The translations under genes and the position numbers were made by a program. A stretch of DNA of 64,000 nucleotides, from assembly GCF_000521865.1 (NCBI RefSeq), contig NZ_JAME01000018.1, positions 35,129 to 99,128 on the forward strand, given 5' to 3'. This stretch comes from Roseivivax isoporae LMG 25204. GTDB taxonomy: Bacteria; Pseudomonadota; Alphaproteobacteria; Rhodobacterales; Rhodobacteraceae. Positions 10,134 to 23,364 of the stretch are shown one piece after another. Position 1 is the first letter of the stretch; each line of letters starts with the position of its first letter. Below the pieces are notes generated by a model, which ran no database searches, had not been told where the DNA came from, and worked only from the letters and a program-made list of their open reading frames with translations.

Positions 10134-10535
10134 ATGACCTTTTCCGAAGCTGTCGCCGAACTGCCGGACATCGTCCGGATCTGGGTCCTGTGGCTCACCG
10201 TCGTGATGTTCGTGGTGCCGCTGGTGCTGGCCCTCTTCCGCGAGACCCGCATGGCGGGCTACGTCGCGCTGGCCGCGTCCTTCGTGCTGGCAGTGGCGAT
10301 GAACCTCTTCTACGCGCAGGTGGGCATGGTGCGGCTCCTCGGGTTGCCGCACATCCTCGTCTGGACGCCGCTCCTGATCTGGCTCGCGCCGAAGCTGCGC
10401 GCCCCGGGCGTCCGCCGCCTGCCGCGCGCGCTGCTCGCGCTCTTCTGCCTCACGATCCTCGTGTCGCTCGTCTTCGACTATGTCGACGTGATCCGCTGGA
10501 TCGCCGGCGACCGCGCATCGCTCATCGGCGCCTGA
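10134..10535 (+). CDS. Small four-helix membrane protein of unknown function
   Basis: 133 residues with four hydrophobic segments, about residues 14-33, 41-62, 70-86 and 100-120, joined by short charged turns. No recognised motif. The start ATG has GGGGAACGCG upstream. It sits 63 bp after rlmN on the same strand and may be co-transcribed. I do not recognise the family; similar small membrane proteins are common in Rhodobacteraceae. Confidence 0.65.
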   Translation: MTFSEAVAELPDIVRIWVLWLTVVMFVVPLVLALFRETRMAGYVALAASFVLAVAMNLFYAQVGMVRLLGLPHILVWTPLLIWLAPKLRAPGVRRLPRALLALFCLTILVSLVFDYVDVIRWIAGDRASLIGA

Positions 10536-10549
10536 GGCCAGGGCCCACG

Positions 10550-10577
10550 AAAAAACCCCGGACGCATGCGCCCGGGG
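10550..10577 (-). terminator. Rho-independent terminator of the LysR gene
   Basis: CCCCGG (10556-10561) and CCGGGG (10572-10577) form the stem, with six T following on the minus strand (10555-10550). Serves the leftward LysR gene ending at 10611. Confidence 0.8.
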
Positions 10578-10610
10578 CAGGTCCTGCCAGGAAGGCAGTC
10601 GAGGAAACCC

Positions 10611-11516
10611 TTACCAGTCGATCGGCCCCTTGTCGCCGAAGACGTGCACGAGAAAGTCGATGAAGGCCCGCACCTTGGGCTGCGTGAACCGGCCCGGCGG
10701 ATAGACGGCGTAGATGCCCTGCGTCTCGAGCGGCAGGTCGGGGATCGCGTCCTCCACGAGCCCCTTCTCCATCGCGTCGGCGTAGAGGAACGAGGGCAGG
10801 TAGGCGATGCCGAGCCCCGCGATGCACGCGTTGAGCAGCGACTGCCCGTCGTTCACCGACAGCCAGCCGGCGGTGCGGATCTGCCGCTTTTCACCCGAGG
10901 GCGCGGTGACCTTCCAGACATTGCCCGAGGCCTGGTTCGAATAATGCAGCAGCTTGTGCTCGTTCAGGTCGTCGATGCGGGCGGGGCGGCCGAATTTCTC
11001 GAAATAGGCCGGCGACGCGATCATCCGCTTGGTGGTCTCGGTCAGCTTGCGCGCGCGGAGCGTCGAATCCTCGAGCTCACCGATGCGCACCGCCATGTCG
11101 AACCCTTCGGAGATGAGTTCCACGTAGCGGTTGTTGAGTACCATGTTCACGGTGATGTCCGGGAACTCGGCGAGGAAGTCACCCAGGACCGGCGACAGGT
11201 GGTTCACGCCGAAATCCGTCGCGACCGAGATCCGCAGGAGCCCCGAGGGCGCGGATTGCATCGAGGTCACGAGCGCGTCGGCCTCGCCTGCGTCGTTCAG
11301 GACGCGGCGCGCACGGTCGTAATAGGCAAGCCCGATTTCGGTCGGGCTGACGCGGCGGGTCGTGCGGTTCAGGAGCCGCGCCCCGAGCCGGGCCTCGAGG
11401 GAGGAGACGTGCTTCGACACCGCGGACTTGGAGATGCCCATCTTCTTGGCGGCGTCGGTGAAGCCGCCCTGGTCCACGACCGTGGCGAAGGCTTCCATTT
11501 CCGTGAGCCGGTCCAT
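10611..11516 (-). CDS. LysR-family transcriptional regulator
   Basis: 301 residues, the family's normal length. The N-terminal winged helix-turn-helix is seen at about residues 18-40 (FTDAAKKMGISKSAVSKHVS), followed by the usual linker helix and a two-lobed effector-binding domain (from about 90). Start at ATG 11516 has GAGGGAG nine nt upstream; the long frame extending to 11780 would cross the intergenic region. The nearest divergent gene does not exist (the neighbour upstream also faces left), so no target can be guessed. Ends at a strong terminator. Confidence 0.9.
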   Translation of the reverse strand: MDRLTEMEAFATVVDQGGFTDAAKKMGISKSAVSKHVSSLEARLGARLLNRTTRRVSPTEIGLAYYDRARRVLNDAGEADALVTSMQSAPSGLLRISVATDFGVNHLSPVLGDFLAEFPDITVNMVLNNRYVELISEGFDMAVRIGELEDSTLRARKLTETTKRMIASPAYFEKFGRPARIDDLNEHKLLHYSNQASGNVWKVTAPSGEKRQIRTAGWLSVNDGQSLLNACIAGLGIAYLPSFLYADAMEKGLVEDAIPDLPLETQGIYAVYPPGRFTQPKVRAFIDFLVHVFGDKGPIDW

Positions 11517-11667
11517 TGCACTCTCCCTCGTCAAACGTCTTGAAACCGAGATGTGACACCGGATCTGGGCAGAAACAGGGCTTGGCGCGGACAATGGCGC
11601 GTTCATACCGAGCAATGTTTGGGGCGCTGAAACAGCGGCGTCAGGTGCGACAGGGCACGACACACGG

Positions 11668-11696
11668 AAAGGGCCGGACGCTTGCACGTCCGGCCC
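11668..11696 (-). terminator. Rho-independent terminator of the PfpI gene
   Basis: GGGCCGGACG (11671-11680) pairs with CGTCCGGCCC (11687-11696), followed on the minus strand by TTTCC. Lies 26 nt past the PfpI-like stop. Confidence 0.75.
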
Positions 11697-11721
11697 GAAC
11701 ACATGAGGGATGCCGAGGCGA

Positions 11722-12282
11722 TCAGGCCGCGTCGCGCTGATGCGTACCCTCTTCGATCTCCTCGACGATCTTGGCGACAAACGCGTCGATGTCGCCGGGG
11801 TTCCGGCTGGTCACGATCCCTTGATCGGCAACCACCTGCTCGTCCACCCAGTCGGCGCCGGCGTTCTGCACGTCGGTCTTGATCGAGTGGTACGAGGTCG
11901 CCTTGCGGCCCCGGATGATGTCGGTCTGCACGAGCAGCCACGGCGCGTGGCAGATCGCGGCGATCACCTTTCCGGCCTTGTGGAAGGCGCGCACGGCGTC
12001 CAGGACCTCGTCCTTGGTGCGCAGGATGTCCGGGTTGATCTGGCCACCCGGCAGCACGAGCGCGTCGTAGTCCGCGAGCGACGCATCGCCCAGCGCGATG
12101 TCGGCCTTGACCGGGCGGCCCCAGTCGTCGCCGTCCCAGCCCTTGATCTCCTGACCGTCGAGCGAGGCCACGTGGACCTCGGCGCCACGGTCGCGGAGCT
12201 GGTCGCGCGGCCCCTCGAGCTCGGACTGCTCGAATCCGTGGGTGGCGATGATGAGAACGCGGGCGTCATTGATGCGGGGCAT
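11722..12282 (-). CDS. DJ-1/PfpI-family protein (type 1 glutamine amidotransferase fold)
   Basis: 186 residues of a single DJ-1/PfpI domain. The nucleophile elbow AAICHAPWLL carries C111 next to H112, and E18 (HGFEQSE) sits where the family's conserved glutamate lies. The PfpI/YhbO subgroup contains intracellular protease-like and proposed protein or nucleotide deglycase members; which activity applies is disputed in the field. The last residues of the ORF are acidic and unremarkable. Start at ATG 12282 with GAGGAGGCACCAC upstream. A single-gene unit. Confidence 0.88.
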   Translation of the reverse strand: MPRINDARVLIIATHGFEQSELEGPRDQLRDRGAEVHVASLDGQEIKGWDGDDWGRPVKADIALGDASLADYDALVLPGGQINPDILRTKDEVLDAVRAFHKAGKVIAAICHAPWLLVQTDIIRGRKATSYHSIKTDVQNAGADWVDEQVVADQGIVTSRNPGDIDAFVAKIVEEIEEGTHQRDAA

Positions 12283-12385
12283 GTGGTGCCTCCTCTCGTT
12301 CGAAAAGCATGTCCCGGCGTCGTTGCCGGGGTCACTCGCAGAACGTCTGCGCCCCGGCCCTGTTCCCTGCCACCTGCCATCTGCC

Positions 12386-14584
<2,199 letters not shown>

Positions 14585-15736
14585 TCAGCCCTTCATCGCG
14601 TCCCAGAAGCTCTTCACGCTCTTGAAGAAGCTCTTGGATTCGGGGTTGTTGTCCTCGGACATCGCCTCGAATTCGCGCAGCAGGTCCTTCTGCTTCTGCG
14701 TCAGGTTCACCGGGGTCTCGACCGCCAGTTCGATGAACATGTCGCCGTGACCGCCGCCGCGCAGGGCGGGCATGCCCTTGCCGCGCAGACGCATCTGGCG
14801 CCCGGATTGCGAGCCTGCGGGGATCTTCACGCGCGAGCGGCCACCATCGATGGTCGGCACCTCGATGTCGCCCCCGAGCGCTGCCGCCGTCATCGACACC
14901 GGCACCCGGCACTGCAGGTTCACGCCGTCGCGCTCGAAGATCTCGTGCCGCGTCACCTCCACGAAGATGTAGAGGTCACCCGGCGGGCCGCCGCGCATCC
15001 CGGCCTCGCCCTCTCCGGCAAGGCGGATGCGGGTCCCTGTCTCGACGCCCGGCGGGATGTTCACGGACAGCGCGCGTTCCTTCTGCACGCGGCCATTGCC
15101 GCCGCAGGTGGTGCAGGGATTCTTGATGATCTGGCCCAGCCCGGAACAGGTCGGGCAGGTCCGTTCGACGGTAAAGAAGCCCTGCGTCGCGCGCACCTTG
15201 CCCATGCCCGAACAGGTGGGACAGGTCGTGGGCTCCGCGCCGCCTTCCGAGCCCGAGCCCTTGCACGACCCGCACTGGACGCTGGTCGGCACGGTGATCG
15301 TCTTGCCGAGCCCGTTGTAGGCTTCCTCAAGGGTCACGCGCAGGTTGTAGCGCAGGTCGGACCCGCGTGCCGCGCGGCTCCGGCCGCCGCGGCCGCCACC
15401 CATGAAGTCGCCGAACAGGTCGTCGAACACGTCCGAGAACGCCGAGGCGAAATCACCCTGCGCGCCGAACCCGCCGGCCCCGGGACGCGGGCCTCCGCCG
15501 CCCATGCCGCCCTCGAAGGCCGCGTGGCCGTAACGGTCGTAGGCCGCGCGCTTGTCGTTGTCCTTGAGGACCTCGTAGGCCTCGTTGGCTTCCTTGAACT
15601 TGGTCTCGGCGTCGGGGTTGTCCGCGTTGCGGTCCGGGTGAAGTTCCTTCGCCTTCTGGCGATAGGCTTTCTTGATCTCTTCCGGAGAGGCGCCCTTCTT
15701 GAGGCCGAGCACGTCGTAGTAGTCACGCTTGGACAT
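14585..15736 (-). CDS. dnaJ: Chaperone DnaJ (Hsp40)
   Basis: Co-chaperone that delivers substrates to DnaK and triggers its ATPase. 383 residues, type I layout: J domain (1-70, with HPD at about 33-35), a Gly/Phe-rich linker, a zinc region with four CxxCxGxG repeats ([32 protein letters not shown], about 150-215) and the C-terminal substrate-binding domains. Lies 83 bp after dnaK on the same strand with a GC hairpin between, and ends at a terminator. grpE and hrcA are not nearby. Confidence 0.97.
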   Translation of the reverse strand: MSKRDYYDVLGLKKGASPEEIKKAYRQKAKELHPDRNADNPDAETKFKEANEAYEVLKDNDKRAAYDRYGHAAFEGGMGGGGPRPGAGGFGAQGDFASAFSDVFDDLFGDFMGGGRGGRSRAARGSDLRYNLRVTLEEAYNGLGKTITVPTSVQCGSCKGSGSEGGAEPTTCPTCSGMGKVRATQGFFTVERTCPTCSGLGQIIKNPCTTCGGNGRVQKERALSVNIPPGVETGTRIRLAGEGEAGMRGGPPGDLYIFVEVTRHEIFERDGVNLQCRVPVSMTAAALGGDIEVPTIDGGRSRVKIPAGSQSGRQMRLRGKGMPALRGGGHGDMFIELAVETPVNLTQKQKDLLREFEAMSEDNNPESKSFFKSVKSFWDAMKG

Positions 15737-15768
15737 CTATGCCCTCCTTGGCTCGCGGAACGCGGGAA

Positions 15769-15793
15769 GGCCGGCCCGGCATCCGGACCGGCC
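15769..15793 (-). other. Intercistronic hairpin between dnaK and dnaJ
   Basis: GGCCGGCCCGG (15769-15779) and CCGGACCGGCC (15783-15793) pair with one mismatch around a 3-nt loop. No T run follows in the dnaJ direction, so it is more likely an mRNA-stability or attenuating element than a full terminator. Confidence 0.5.
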
Positions 15794-15819
15794 CCCATCA
15801 GGTTCCGCAGGCTGCGGCC

Positions 15820-17742
<1,923 letters not shown>

Positions 17743-17862
17743 GACGTTTCGATCCCTTCTTGTCTTCAAGGCGATACTTCGAGGCCCCGGACCCGTTCCG
17801 GCATCCTGCCCCGTTTCGGTGCGCGGACCGGCGGGCAGGGCCCGGGATCCGCGTTCGGAGGG

Positions 17863-17892
17863 TATATAGGGAGCGGATTTTTGGCCTGCAAG
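17863..17892 (-). promoter_or_regulatory. RpoH (sigma-32)-type heat-shock promoter of dnaK
   Basis: Minus strand: CTTG (17892-17889), 17 nt, then CCCTATATA (17871-17863). This matches the sigma-32 pattern CTTGnnn, 13-15 nt, CCCnATnT well. It lies about 120 nt ahead of dnaK, in a suitable place for a long 5' untranslated region. Confidence 0.72.
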
Positions 17893-17987
17893 CAGCGCCT
17901 GCCGCCGGTTGTGGCAAATTCGCCGGGTCAAGCGGCCTGCCCGTGCCCGGTTGCATCGCCCCGCGAAACCCGGTCATCCTGCCTCCC

Positions 17988-18593
17988 GTGACCGAGATGC
18001 TGGAGATCGGCGGGTTCGAGATCCATCCCGCCCTGCTGGACCGTCCGGCGCAGGAGGCGCTGGTCGAGGACCTGCGCGCGGTGCTCGCGCAGGCGCCGCT
18101 CGTCCAGCCCGAGACACCGCGCGGCCGCAAGATGTCGGTGCGCATGTCGGCCGCGGGCCGCTACGGCTGGATCAGCGACCGGCGCGGCTACCGCTACAGC
18201 GACACGCATCCCGCCGGCACGCCCTGGCCGTCCATTCCCGAGGCCGTGCTGGCGATCTGGCGGCGTGTCGCGCCGGGCGCGCGGGATCCCGAATGCTGCC
18301 TCATCAACTGGTACGGCGAGGGCGCCCGGATGGGCCTGCACCAGGATCGCGACGAGACGGACATGTCGCAGCCCGTGGTGTCGGTGTCCCTGGGCGACGA
18401 CGGTCTCTTCCGCATGGGCAACGAGGAGCGCGGCGGCCCGACGCGCTCGGTCTGGCTGCATTCGGGGGACGTGGTGGTCATGGGCGGCGCGGCGCGGCTC
18501 CGCCATCACGGAGTCGACCGGATCCGGTTCGGATCGTCGACGCTCCTGCCGCGCGGCGGCCGGCTGAACCTGACGCTGAGGGTCGTGACCTGA
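17988..18593 (+). CDS. alkB: AlkB-family Fe(II)/2-oxoglutarate dioxygenase
   Basis: Oxidative removal of methyl groups from 1-methyladenine and 3-methylcytosine in DNA or RNA. 201 residues from the GTG. The 2OG-Fe fold signatures are present: INWYGEGARMGLHQDRDE carries the HxD of the iron site, the distal iron His is in RLRHHGVDRI, and the 2-oxoglutarate-binding Arg lies in LPRGGRLNLTLR near the end. Start is uncertain between GTG 17988 and ATG 17997; neither has a clear ribosome site. It is divergent from dnaK and could use the same regulatory region. Confidence 0.88.
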   Translation: MTEMLEIGGFEIHPALLDRPAQEALVEDLRAVLAQAPLVQPETPRGRKMSVRMSAAGRYGWISDRRGYRYSDTHPAGTPWPSIPEAVLAIWRRVAPGARDPECCLINWYGEGARMGLHQDRDETDMSQPVVSVSLGDDGLFRMGNEERGGPTRSVWLHSGDVVVMGGAARLRHHGVDRIRFGSSTLLPRGGRLNLTLRVVT

Positions 18594-18609
18594 GGCCGGC
18601 CGCCCCGGC

Positions 18610-19242
18610 TCAGCGCTCGGCCGTGTCCAGCGAGCAGCACCCGGCGAGCGTCCGAGGCATGGTTCCGCCCACGAGCACGGTCGCGGAAAGACCGTAGAGC
18701 CTGTCTGACATCCCGTCGCTGCATTCCGCGGCCCGGATCGCCAGAGCAAGCGTGCGGCCCGCCGCGCCGCCCGTGACGCCGAACACGTCCGATCGCCCCG
18801 CGCCCGGCTGCACCGGACCGGTCAGGAACAGCGCCTCGCCCTCGGGGTCGGAGAGGTTCGAGAGCCCGCCGGCATCAGCGTCGAGCGACCAGAACGGTTC
18901 GGTCCCGAAACAGGACAGGCGGCTGACCTCCGGCAATGCCCCGCCGTCCTGCGGGGCCAGAAAGCCGAGCGACACCCAGCCCGCGCGTTCCCCGGTGTTG
19001 ACGCGCCCCCAGCCGTCCGGGGCGGTGCGGGCCGTGACCTCGACGCCCACGGCATCGGGCGCAAGCTCGCCGATCTTCTCGGCAGCCGCGTCGGGTTCGG
19101 CGCGGATGTTGAGGACGTCGCCCGGCGCCACGCCCGCGACCGAGAAGAGCGCAGGCAGCGTGACCGGCGGCGCGATCTCCTCCTGGCCGGCCGCCGGCAG
19201 CGCGAGGACTGCGGCCAGGGCCGCCATCGCGACGGCCCTCAC
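18610..19242 (-). CDS. Secreted SH3-domain protein
   Basis: 210 residues: signal peptide (to about AAGQ-20), a bacterial SH3 domain (about 32-98, VLNIRAEPDAAAEKIGEL and GWVSLGFLAP), and a C-terminal region from about 105 (SCFGTEPFWSL) of the COG3650-like kind seen in periplasmic or lipoproteins. The GTG start overlaps the stop of the ABC permease gene by GTGA, so translation is coupled. Role unknown; a wall- or glycan-binding job is suggested only by the SH3 domain. Convergent with alkB, 16 bp apart. Confidence 0.75.
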   Translation of the reverse strand: MRAVAMAALAAVLALPAAGQEEIAPPVTLPALFSVAGVAPGDVLNIRAEPDAAAEKIGELAPDAVGVEVTARTAPDGWGRVNTGERAGWVSLGFLAPQDGGALPEVSRLSCFGTEPFWSLDADAGGLSNLSDPEGEALFLTGPVQPGAGRSDVFGVTGGAAGRTLALAIRAAECSDGMSDRLYGLSATVLVGGTMPRTLAGCCSLDTAER

Positions 19243-20069
19243 CGGCGCGCCCCCCAGGAGGCCGAGGCATGCTTGCGCGTGTAGAATTCGCCCATCAGTC
19301 CGATCATGAGGAAGACGATACCGAACCACAGCGCGTATTCCCAAGTGGAATTTCGCGGAAAGTAGTTCACGAACGTATAGCCGCGCGCCTGGTCGATGGC
19401 GTGGAACAGCGGATTCCAGTCGAACAGGTTCAGCATCGCGGGCGGCAGCGCGTTCGCGACGAACATCTTGCCCGAGGCGATCATGTTGGCGCGCTGGTAG
19501 ATCGTGGTGACGATTCCCACCGGCACCGGTGCCCAGGGCTTGGCCGCCAGCAGGACCATGCCGATCGCCGCCCCGGTGAACCACGCGAGCAGCAGCATCC
19601 CGAAGGCCGCGATGGGCATGTGGATCTCGGACAGCACGCCCGGGTTCAGGACGACATCGTAGGCGAAGAGAATGACGAAGAGGCTGAGAACCTGGATGTA
19701 GAGCGTCGACAGCATCGCCGCGAGGATCGCCACCGCGGTGTTCATCGGCGCGTGCTGCATCATCGGGCTCGTCGGTCCCTCCGCCCCCGCGACCGCGCCG
19801 AGGGTCTTGGAATGCGTGAGGTAGAGGAACACCCCGGTCATGATGTAGAGCAGGAAGTCGCCGCGCAGCGAGGCCCCGCGCAAGCCGAGCAGCGAGAACA
19901 TGAAGTAGAACACCGCGACGAAGACGATCGCCTGCAGGATGTTCATGAAGATCGCCATCAGCGCGTTGCCGTGGGTCTTGCGCACGGACCGCACCGCGCT
20001 GTGGTACACCACTTCCGACAGGTAGTAGGCCGAGCCGATCCGGGTGCGCGGCTGGGTGGTCTGGAACAT
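19239..20069 (-). CDS. ABC-2 type polysaccharide export permease (KpsM/Wzm-like)
   Basis: 276 residues with six hydrophobic segments (about 36-57, 75-92, 107-130, 150-170, 180-205 and 250-268 by eye). ABC-2 family, close in layout to the membrane subunit that exports capsule or O-antigen across the inner membrane. The KpsM-style pattern with a long stretch near the C-terminus (MLNLFDWNPLFHAIDQARGY) is typical. The ATG 20069 is used because an upstream start to 20138 lacks a ribosome site. No ATP-binding partner (KpsT/Wzt) is beside it. Faces away from cysQ and the glycosyltransferase operon. Confidence 0.85.
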   Translation of the reverse strand: MFQTTQPRTRIGSAYYLSEVVYHSAVRSVRKTHGNALMAIFMNILQAIVFVAVFYFMFSLLGLRGASLRGDFLLYIMTGVFLYLTHSKTLGAVAGAEGPTSPMMQHAPMNTAVAILAAMLSTLYIQVLSLFVILFAYDVVLNPGVLSEIHMPIAAFGMLLLAWFTGAAIGMVLLAAKPWAPVPVGIVTTIYQRANMIASGKMFVANALPPAMLNLFDWNPLFHAIDQARGYTFVNYFPRNSTWEYALWFGIVFLMIGLMGEFYTRKHASASWGARR

Positions 20070-20271
20070 CCTCGTTCGCTCCGCTCTGCCGGTGTCGGGC
20101 ACCGTGCCGTCCTTCCGGCGGATCACCGATCGCCGCATCCTTGCGCAGACGGACGGCCCGGCGGCGCCGTCCGCCCGCGCGCGCCTTGCCGGACACGTCT
20201 GCGGCGAGCATAAGGGGCGCGCCGGACCGCATCAATGAACCCGGCAATTGTGCCATCGAAAGGGCGAAGGC

Positions 20272-21069
20272 TTGAATTATTCCGAACTCTCCACCGTCAT
20301 GCGCCGACTGGCCCTCGAGGCCGGCGAGAAGATCATGCAGATCTACAACTCGGACGACTTCGAGGTGAAGACCAAGTCCGACGCCTCTCCGGTGACGGAG
20401 GCCGACGAGGCTGCCGACGCGCTGATCTCGGCGGGATTGCGGGCCGCCTTCCCCGACACCGCGCTCGTGACCGAGGAGCAGGCGGCGAGCCACGATCAGG
20501 ACGTGGCGACGTTCCTGATCGTCGACCCGCTCGACGGCACCAAGGAATTCGTGAACCGCCGCGGCGATTTCACCGTGAACATCGCCTACGTCGAAGACGG
20601 CGTCCCGGTGCGCGGCGTGGTCTACGCCCCTGCCAAGGAGCGGCTGTTCTACACCGACAGCGTCGGCGGGTCGGTCGAGGAAACCGGGCCCTTCGATCCC
20701 GACACGCCGGGCGAGACGAAGCCGCTTCGCGTGGGGAAACCCGACAATTCCGCCCTCATGGTGGTGGCGTCGAAATCGCACCGTGACGCCGCGACGGACG
20801 ACTACATCGGCAAGTACGCCGTGCACGACATGACGAGCGCCGGCTCGTCGCTCAAGTTCTGCCTCGTGGCGACCGGGGAAGCCGACCTCTACCCGCGGCT
20901 CGGGCGCACAATGGAATGGGACACCGCCGCGGGACACGCGGTTCTCGCCGGCGCCGGAGGCCGGGTGGTGCGCTTCGACGACCACACCCCGCTCGACTAC
21001 GGCAAGGCGGGTTTCGCGAACCCCTTCTTCATCGCCTACGCTCCGGGGGTCGACCTCAAGGAGGGCTGA
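20272..21069 (+). CDS. cysQ: 3'(2'),5'-bisphosphate nucleotidase (PAP phosphatase)
   Basis: Hydrolyses 3'-phosphoadenosine 5'-phosphate, the by-product of PAPS-using sulfotransferases, to AMP. 265 residues. The lithium-sensitive phosphatase signatures are seen: the metal motif VDPLDGTKEFV (about 84-94) and the second motif WDTAAGHAVL (about 218). The TTG start at 20272 is preceded by AAGGGCGAAGG and gives the normal length; a TTG at 20248 would be longer without a better site. It heads the glycosyltransferase and sulfotransferase operon, in keeping with a need to clear PAP. Confidence 0.9.
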   Translation: MNYSELSTVMRRLALEAGEKIMQIYNSDDFEVKTKSDASPVTEADEAADALISAGLRAAFPDTALVTEEQAASHDQDVATFLIVDPLDGTKEFVNRRGDFTVNIAYVEDGVPVRGVVYAPAKERLFYTDSVGGSVEETGPFDPDTPGETKPLRVGKPDNSALMVVASKSHRDAATDDYIGKYAVHDMTSAGSSLKFCLVATGEADLYPRLGRTMEWDTAAGHAVLAGAGGRVVRFDDHTPLDYGKAGFANPFFIAYAPGVDLKEG

Positions 21070-21075
21070 GAGGGG

Positions 21076-22359
21076 ATGGAGCCGCCGTCCGTCAGCGTGA
21101 TCGTGGTGTCGCGCGGGCGGCCCGCGCTCCTGTCCCGCTGCATCACGGGGCTCTCGCAGCTCGACTGGCCGCGGCTCGAACTGGTGGTGGTGGCCTGCCC
21201 CGACGGCTGCGCCGTCGTGTCCGCGCGGCCGGACGCCGCGGCGATCAAGCTCGTGCCCTTCGACGTGCCCAACATCTCGGCTGCGCGGAACCACGGCATC
21301 GCGGCGGCCGCGGGCGAGATCGTGGCCTTCATCGACGACGATTCGGTGCCCGAACCTTCGTGGCTGCGCCACCTCCTGGCAGTCTTCGCCGATCCGGAGG
21401 TGGCGGCGGCGGGCGGCCACGTGATCGGGCGCAACGGCATCACCCTGCAATGGGGCTCCCGGGCCGTGGATTCGGGCGGCGTCGCGACGCCGCTCGCCAT
21501 CCATGCCGACAAGCCCACCGTCCTGACCGGCCGCCCCGGCCGGGCGATCAAAACGGAAGGCACCAACATGGCGCTGCGGCGCGAGGCGCTCGCGGCCGCG
21601 GGCGGCTTCGACCCCGCCTTCCGGTTCTACCTCGACGAGACCGATCTCGACATGCGCCTCGCCGCCGAAGGCGCGGCAGTCGCGATCGTGCCGCGCGCCC
21701 AGGTTCACCACGGCTATGCCGAAAGTGCCCGCCGCGCAGGCAACCGCACGCCGCGCGACCTGTTCGAGATCGGCGCCTCGACCATGGTCTTCCTGCGCAA
21801 GCACTGCCCGCCTGAACTGCATGCCCGCCACCTCGAGCGGCTGCGCGCGGACCAGCGCGCGCGGCTCCTGCGGGCGCTCCGGGACGGCCCGCTCGACCCG
21901 CTCGACGTGCGCCGGATCCTGCACGGCCTCGAGCGCGGCATCGCCGACGGCGCCGCCCGTCCGACCGGGGAAACCACACCGCTGCCCCGTGCGGCGGAAG
22001 GGTTCCGGGCATTTGCCGCGCGGCCCGGCGCCACGCACCATGTTTTCACTGGTCCTTGGCGGCGGCGCGCGGCGCTCAGGCGCGCGGCGCAGGACGCCGT
22101 CGCAGCGGGGGATCTTGCGACCGTGCTCCTGCTGTCCCCCACCGCGCTCTATCACCGCATGCGATTCCGGCCCGAGGGGTTCTGGGAACAGGCGGGCGGC
22201 ATCTTCGGGCGCTCCGACCGGGGCGACCCACTCTTCACACTGCACACGCGCCGATCCCGCGCACACGCAGAGGTTGCGCGCCTCGCAACGGTCAGGCCAT
22301 TGTCGGAGGACGGCAGGACCGGCGGGAAAACGCCAGATCCGATCCGTATGATACGTTGA
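21076..22359 (+). CDS. Family 2 glycosyltransferase
   Basis: 427 residues. The GT-A nucleotide-sugar fold begins at residue 5 (SVSVIVVSRGRP), with the acidic metal site FIDDDSVPE near 87-96 and the acceptor-side ETDLDMRL near 190. The C-terminal 200 residues are Arg-rich and not typical of GT2, and end in RMIR. Only 6 bp after cysQ, so surely co-transcribed. Donor and acceptor are unknown; the polysaccharide context is clear. Confidence 0.85.
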   Translation: MEPPSVSVIVVSRGRPALLSRCITGLSQLDWPRLELVVVACPDGCAVVSARPDAAAIKLVPFDVPNISAARNHGIAAAAGEIVAFIDDDSVPEPSWLRHLLAVFADPEVAAAGGHVIGRNGITLQWGSRAVDSGGVATPLAIHADKPTVLTGRPGRAIKTEGTNMALRREALAAAGGFDPAFRFYLDETDLDMRLAAEGAAVAIVPRAQVHHGYAESARRAGNRTPRDLFEIGASTMVFLRKHCPPELHARHLERLRADQRARLLRALRDGPLDPLDVRRILHGLERGIADGAARPTGETTPLPRAAEGFRAFAARPGATHHVFTGPWRRRAALRRAAQDAVAAGDLATVLLLSPTALYHRMRFRPEGFWEQAGGIFGRSDRGDPLFTLHTRRSRAHAEVARLATVRPLSEDGRTGGKTPDPIRMIR

Positions 22360-22463
22360 TGACGTCTTTTGGTGAGTTGATCGCGTCGGCCGGTCGGATC
22401 ATTGAGGGATGAAACGGCCCGGCGCATCGGTTAGCCTCTTCCATGAAGAAAGCGGAGCACAGC

Positions 22464-23357
22464 ATGTCGAACAAGGTCACCAAGGCGATCTTCCCGGTCG
22501 CGGGTCTAGGAACGCGGTTCCTGCCTGCGACGAAATCCGTTCCGAAGGAGATCATGACGCTCGTCGACCGGCCGCTCGTCCAGTACGCCATCGACGAGGC
22601 GCGCGCCGCCGGGATCAAGGAGTTCATCTTCGTGACCTCCCGCGGCAAGGGCGCGCTCGAGGACTACTTCGACCACGCCCCGAGCCTCGAGGACGAGCTG
22701 CGGAAGAAGGGCAAGGACGACCTGCTCGAGGTGCTGAAATCCACCTACATGGATTCGGGCGAGATCGCCTATATCCGCCAGCACAAGGCGCTCGGCCTCG
22801 GCCACGCCGTCTGGTGCGCGCGGCGGCTGATCGGCGACGAGCCCTTCGCGGTGATCCTGCCCGACGACGTGATCGCGGCTGAGACGCCCTGCCTGCAGCA
22901 GATGGTCGAGGCCTACGAGCAGACGGGCGGCAACATGGTCGCCGCCATGGAGGTTCCGCAGGACAAGACGTCATCCTACGGCATCCTCGACGTGGCCGAG
23001 GACATGGGCCAGCTCGTCCAGGTCAAGGGCATGGTCGAAAAGCCCAAGGCGGCTGACGCACCGTCGAACCTCGCCGTGATCGGGCGCTACATCCTGTCGC
23101 CCGCGGTCCTCGAGAACCTCAACGACATGCAGACCGGGGCCGGCGGCGAGATCCAGCTGACCGACGCGATCGCGAAGGAGATCGGCGGATCGGGCGGCGT
23201 CTACGGCCTGCGCTTCCGCGGCCAGCGGTTCGACTGCGGTTCGAAGGCGGGCTTCCTGCAGGCGACCGTCGCCTTCGGCCTCGAGCGGCCGGATCTCGGC
23301 GACGACCTGCGCCGCTTCCTCTACGAGGTCGTGTCGGCGGAAAAGGCGGCGGAATAA
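22464..23357 (+). CDS. galU: UTP-glucose-1-phosphate uridylyltransferase
   Basis: Makes UDP-glucose from UTP and glucose-1-phosphate. 297 residues. Nucleotidyltransferase signature GLGTRFLPATKSVPKEIM at about 14-31, and the GalU-specific pattern VEKPK with FDCGSKAGFL near the C-terminus. ATG 22464 is chosen (MSNKVTKAIFPVAGLG) because GCGGAGCACAGC precedes it. Next to galE with 7 bp between, so UDP-glucose and UDP-galactose are made from one transcript. Confidence 0.95.
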   Translation: MSNKVTKAIFPVAGLGTRFLPATKSVPKEIMTLVDRPLVQYAIDEARAAGIKEFIFVTSRGKGALEDYFDHAPSLEDELRKKGKDDLLEVLKSTYMDSGEIAYIRQHKALGLGHAVWCARRLIGDEPFAVILPDDVIAAETPCLQQMVEAYEQTGGNMVAAMEVPQDKTSSYGILDVAEDMGQLVQVKGMVEKPKAADAPSNLAVIGRYILSPAVLENLNDMQTGAGGEIQLTDAIAKEIGGSGGVYGLRFRGQRFDCGSKAGFLQATVAFGLERPDLGDDLRRFLYEVVSAEKAAE

Positions 23358-23364
23358 TCCCTCC

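Noticed and set aside
18610..22266. A 1218-codon open frame on the minus strand
   Set aside because: It is a high-GC shadow: only its last 210 codons (the SH3 protein) match a family; the rest is antisense of cysQ and glycosyltransferase genes and has low-complexity composition.
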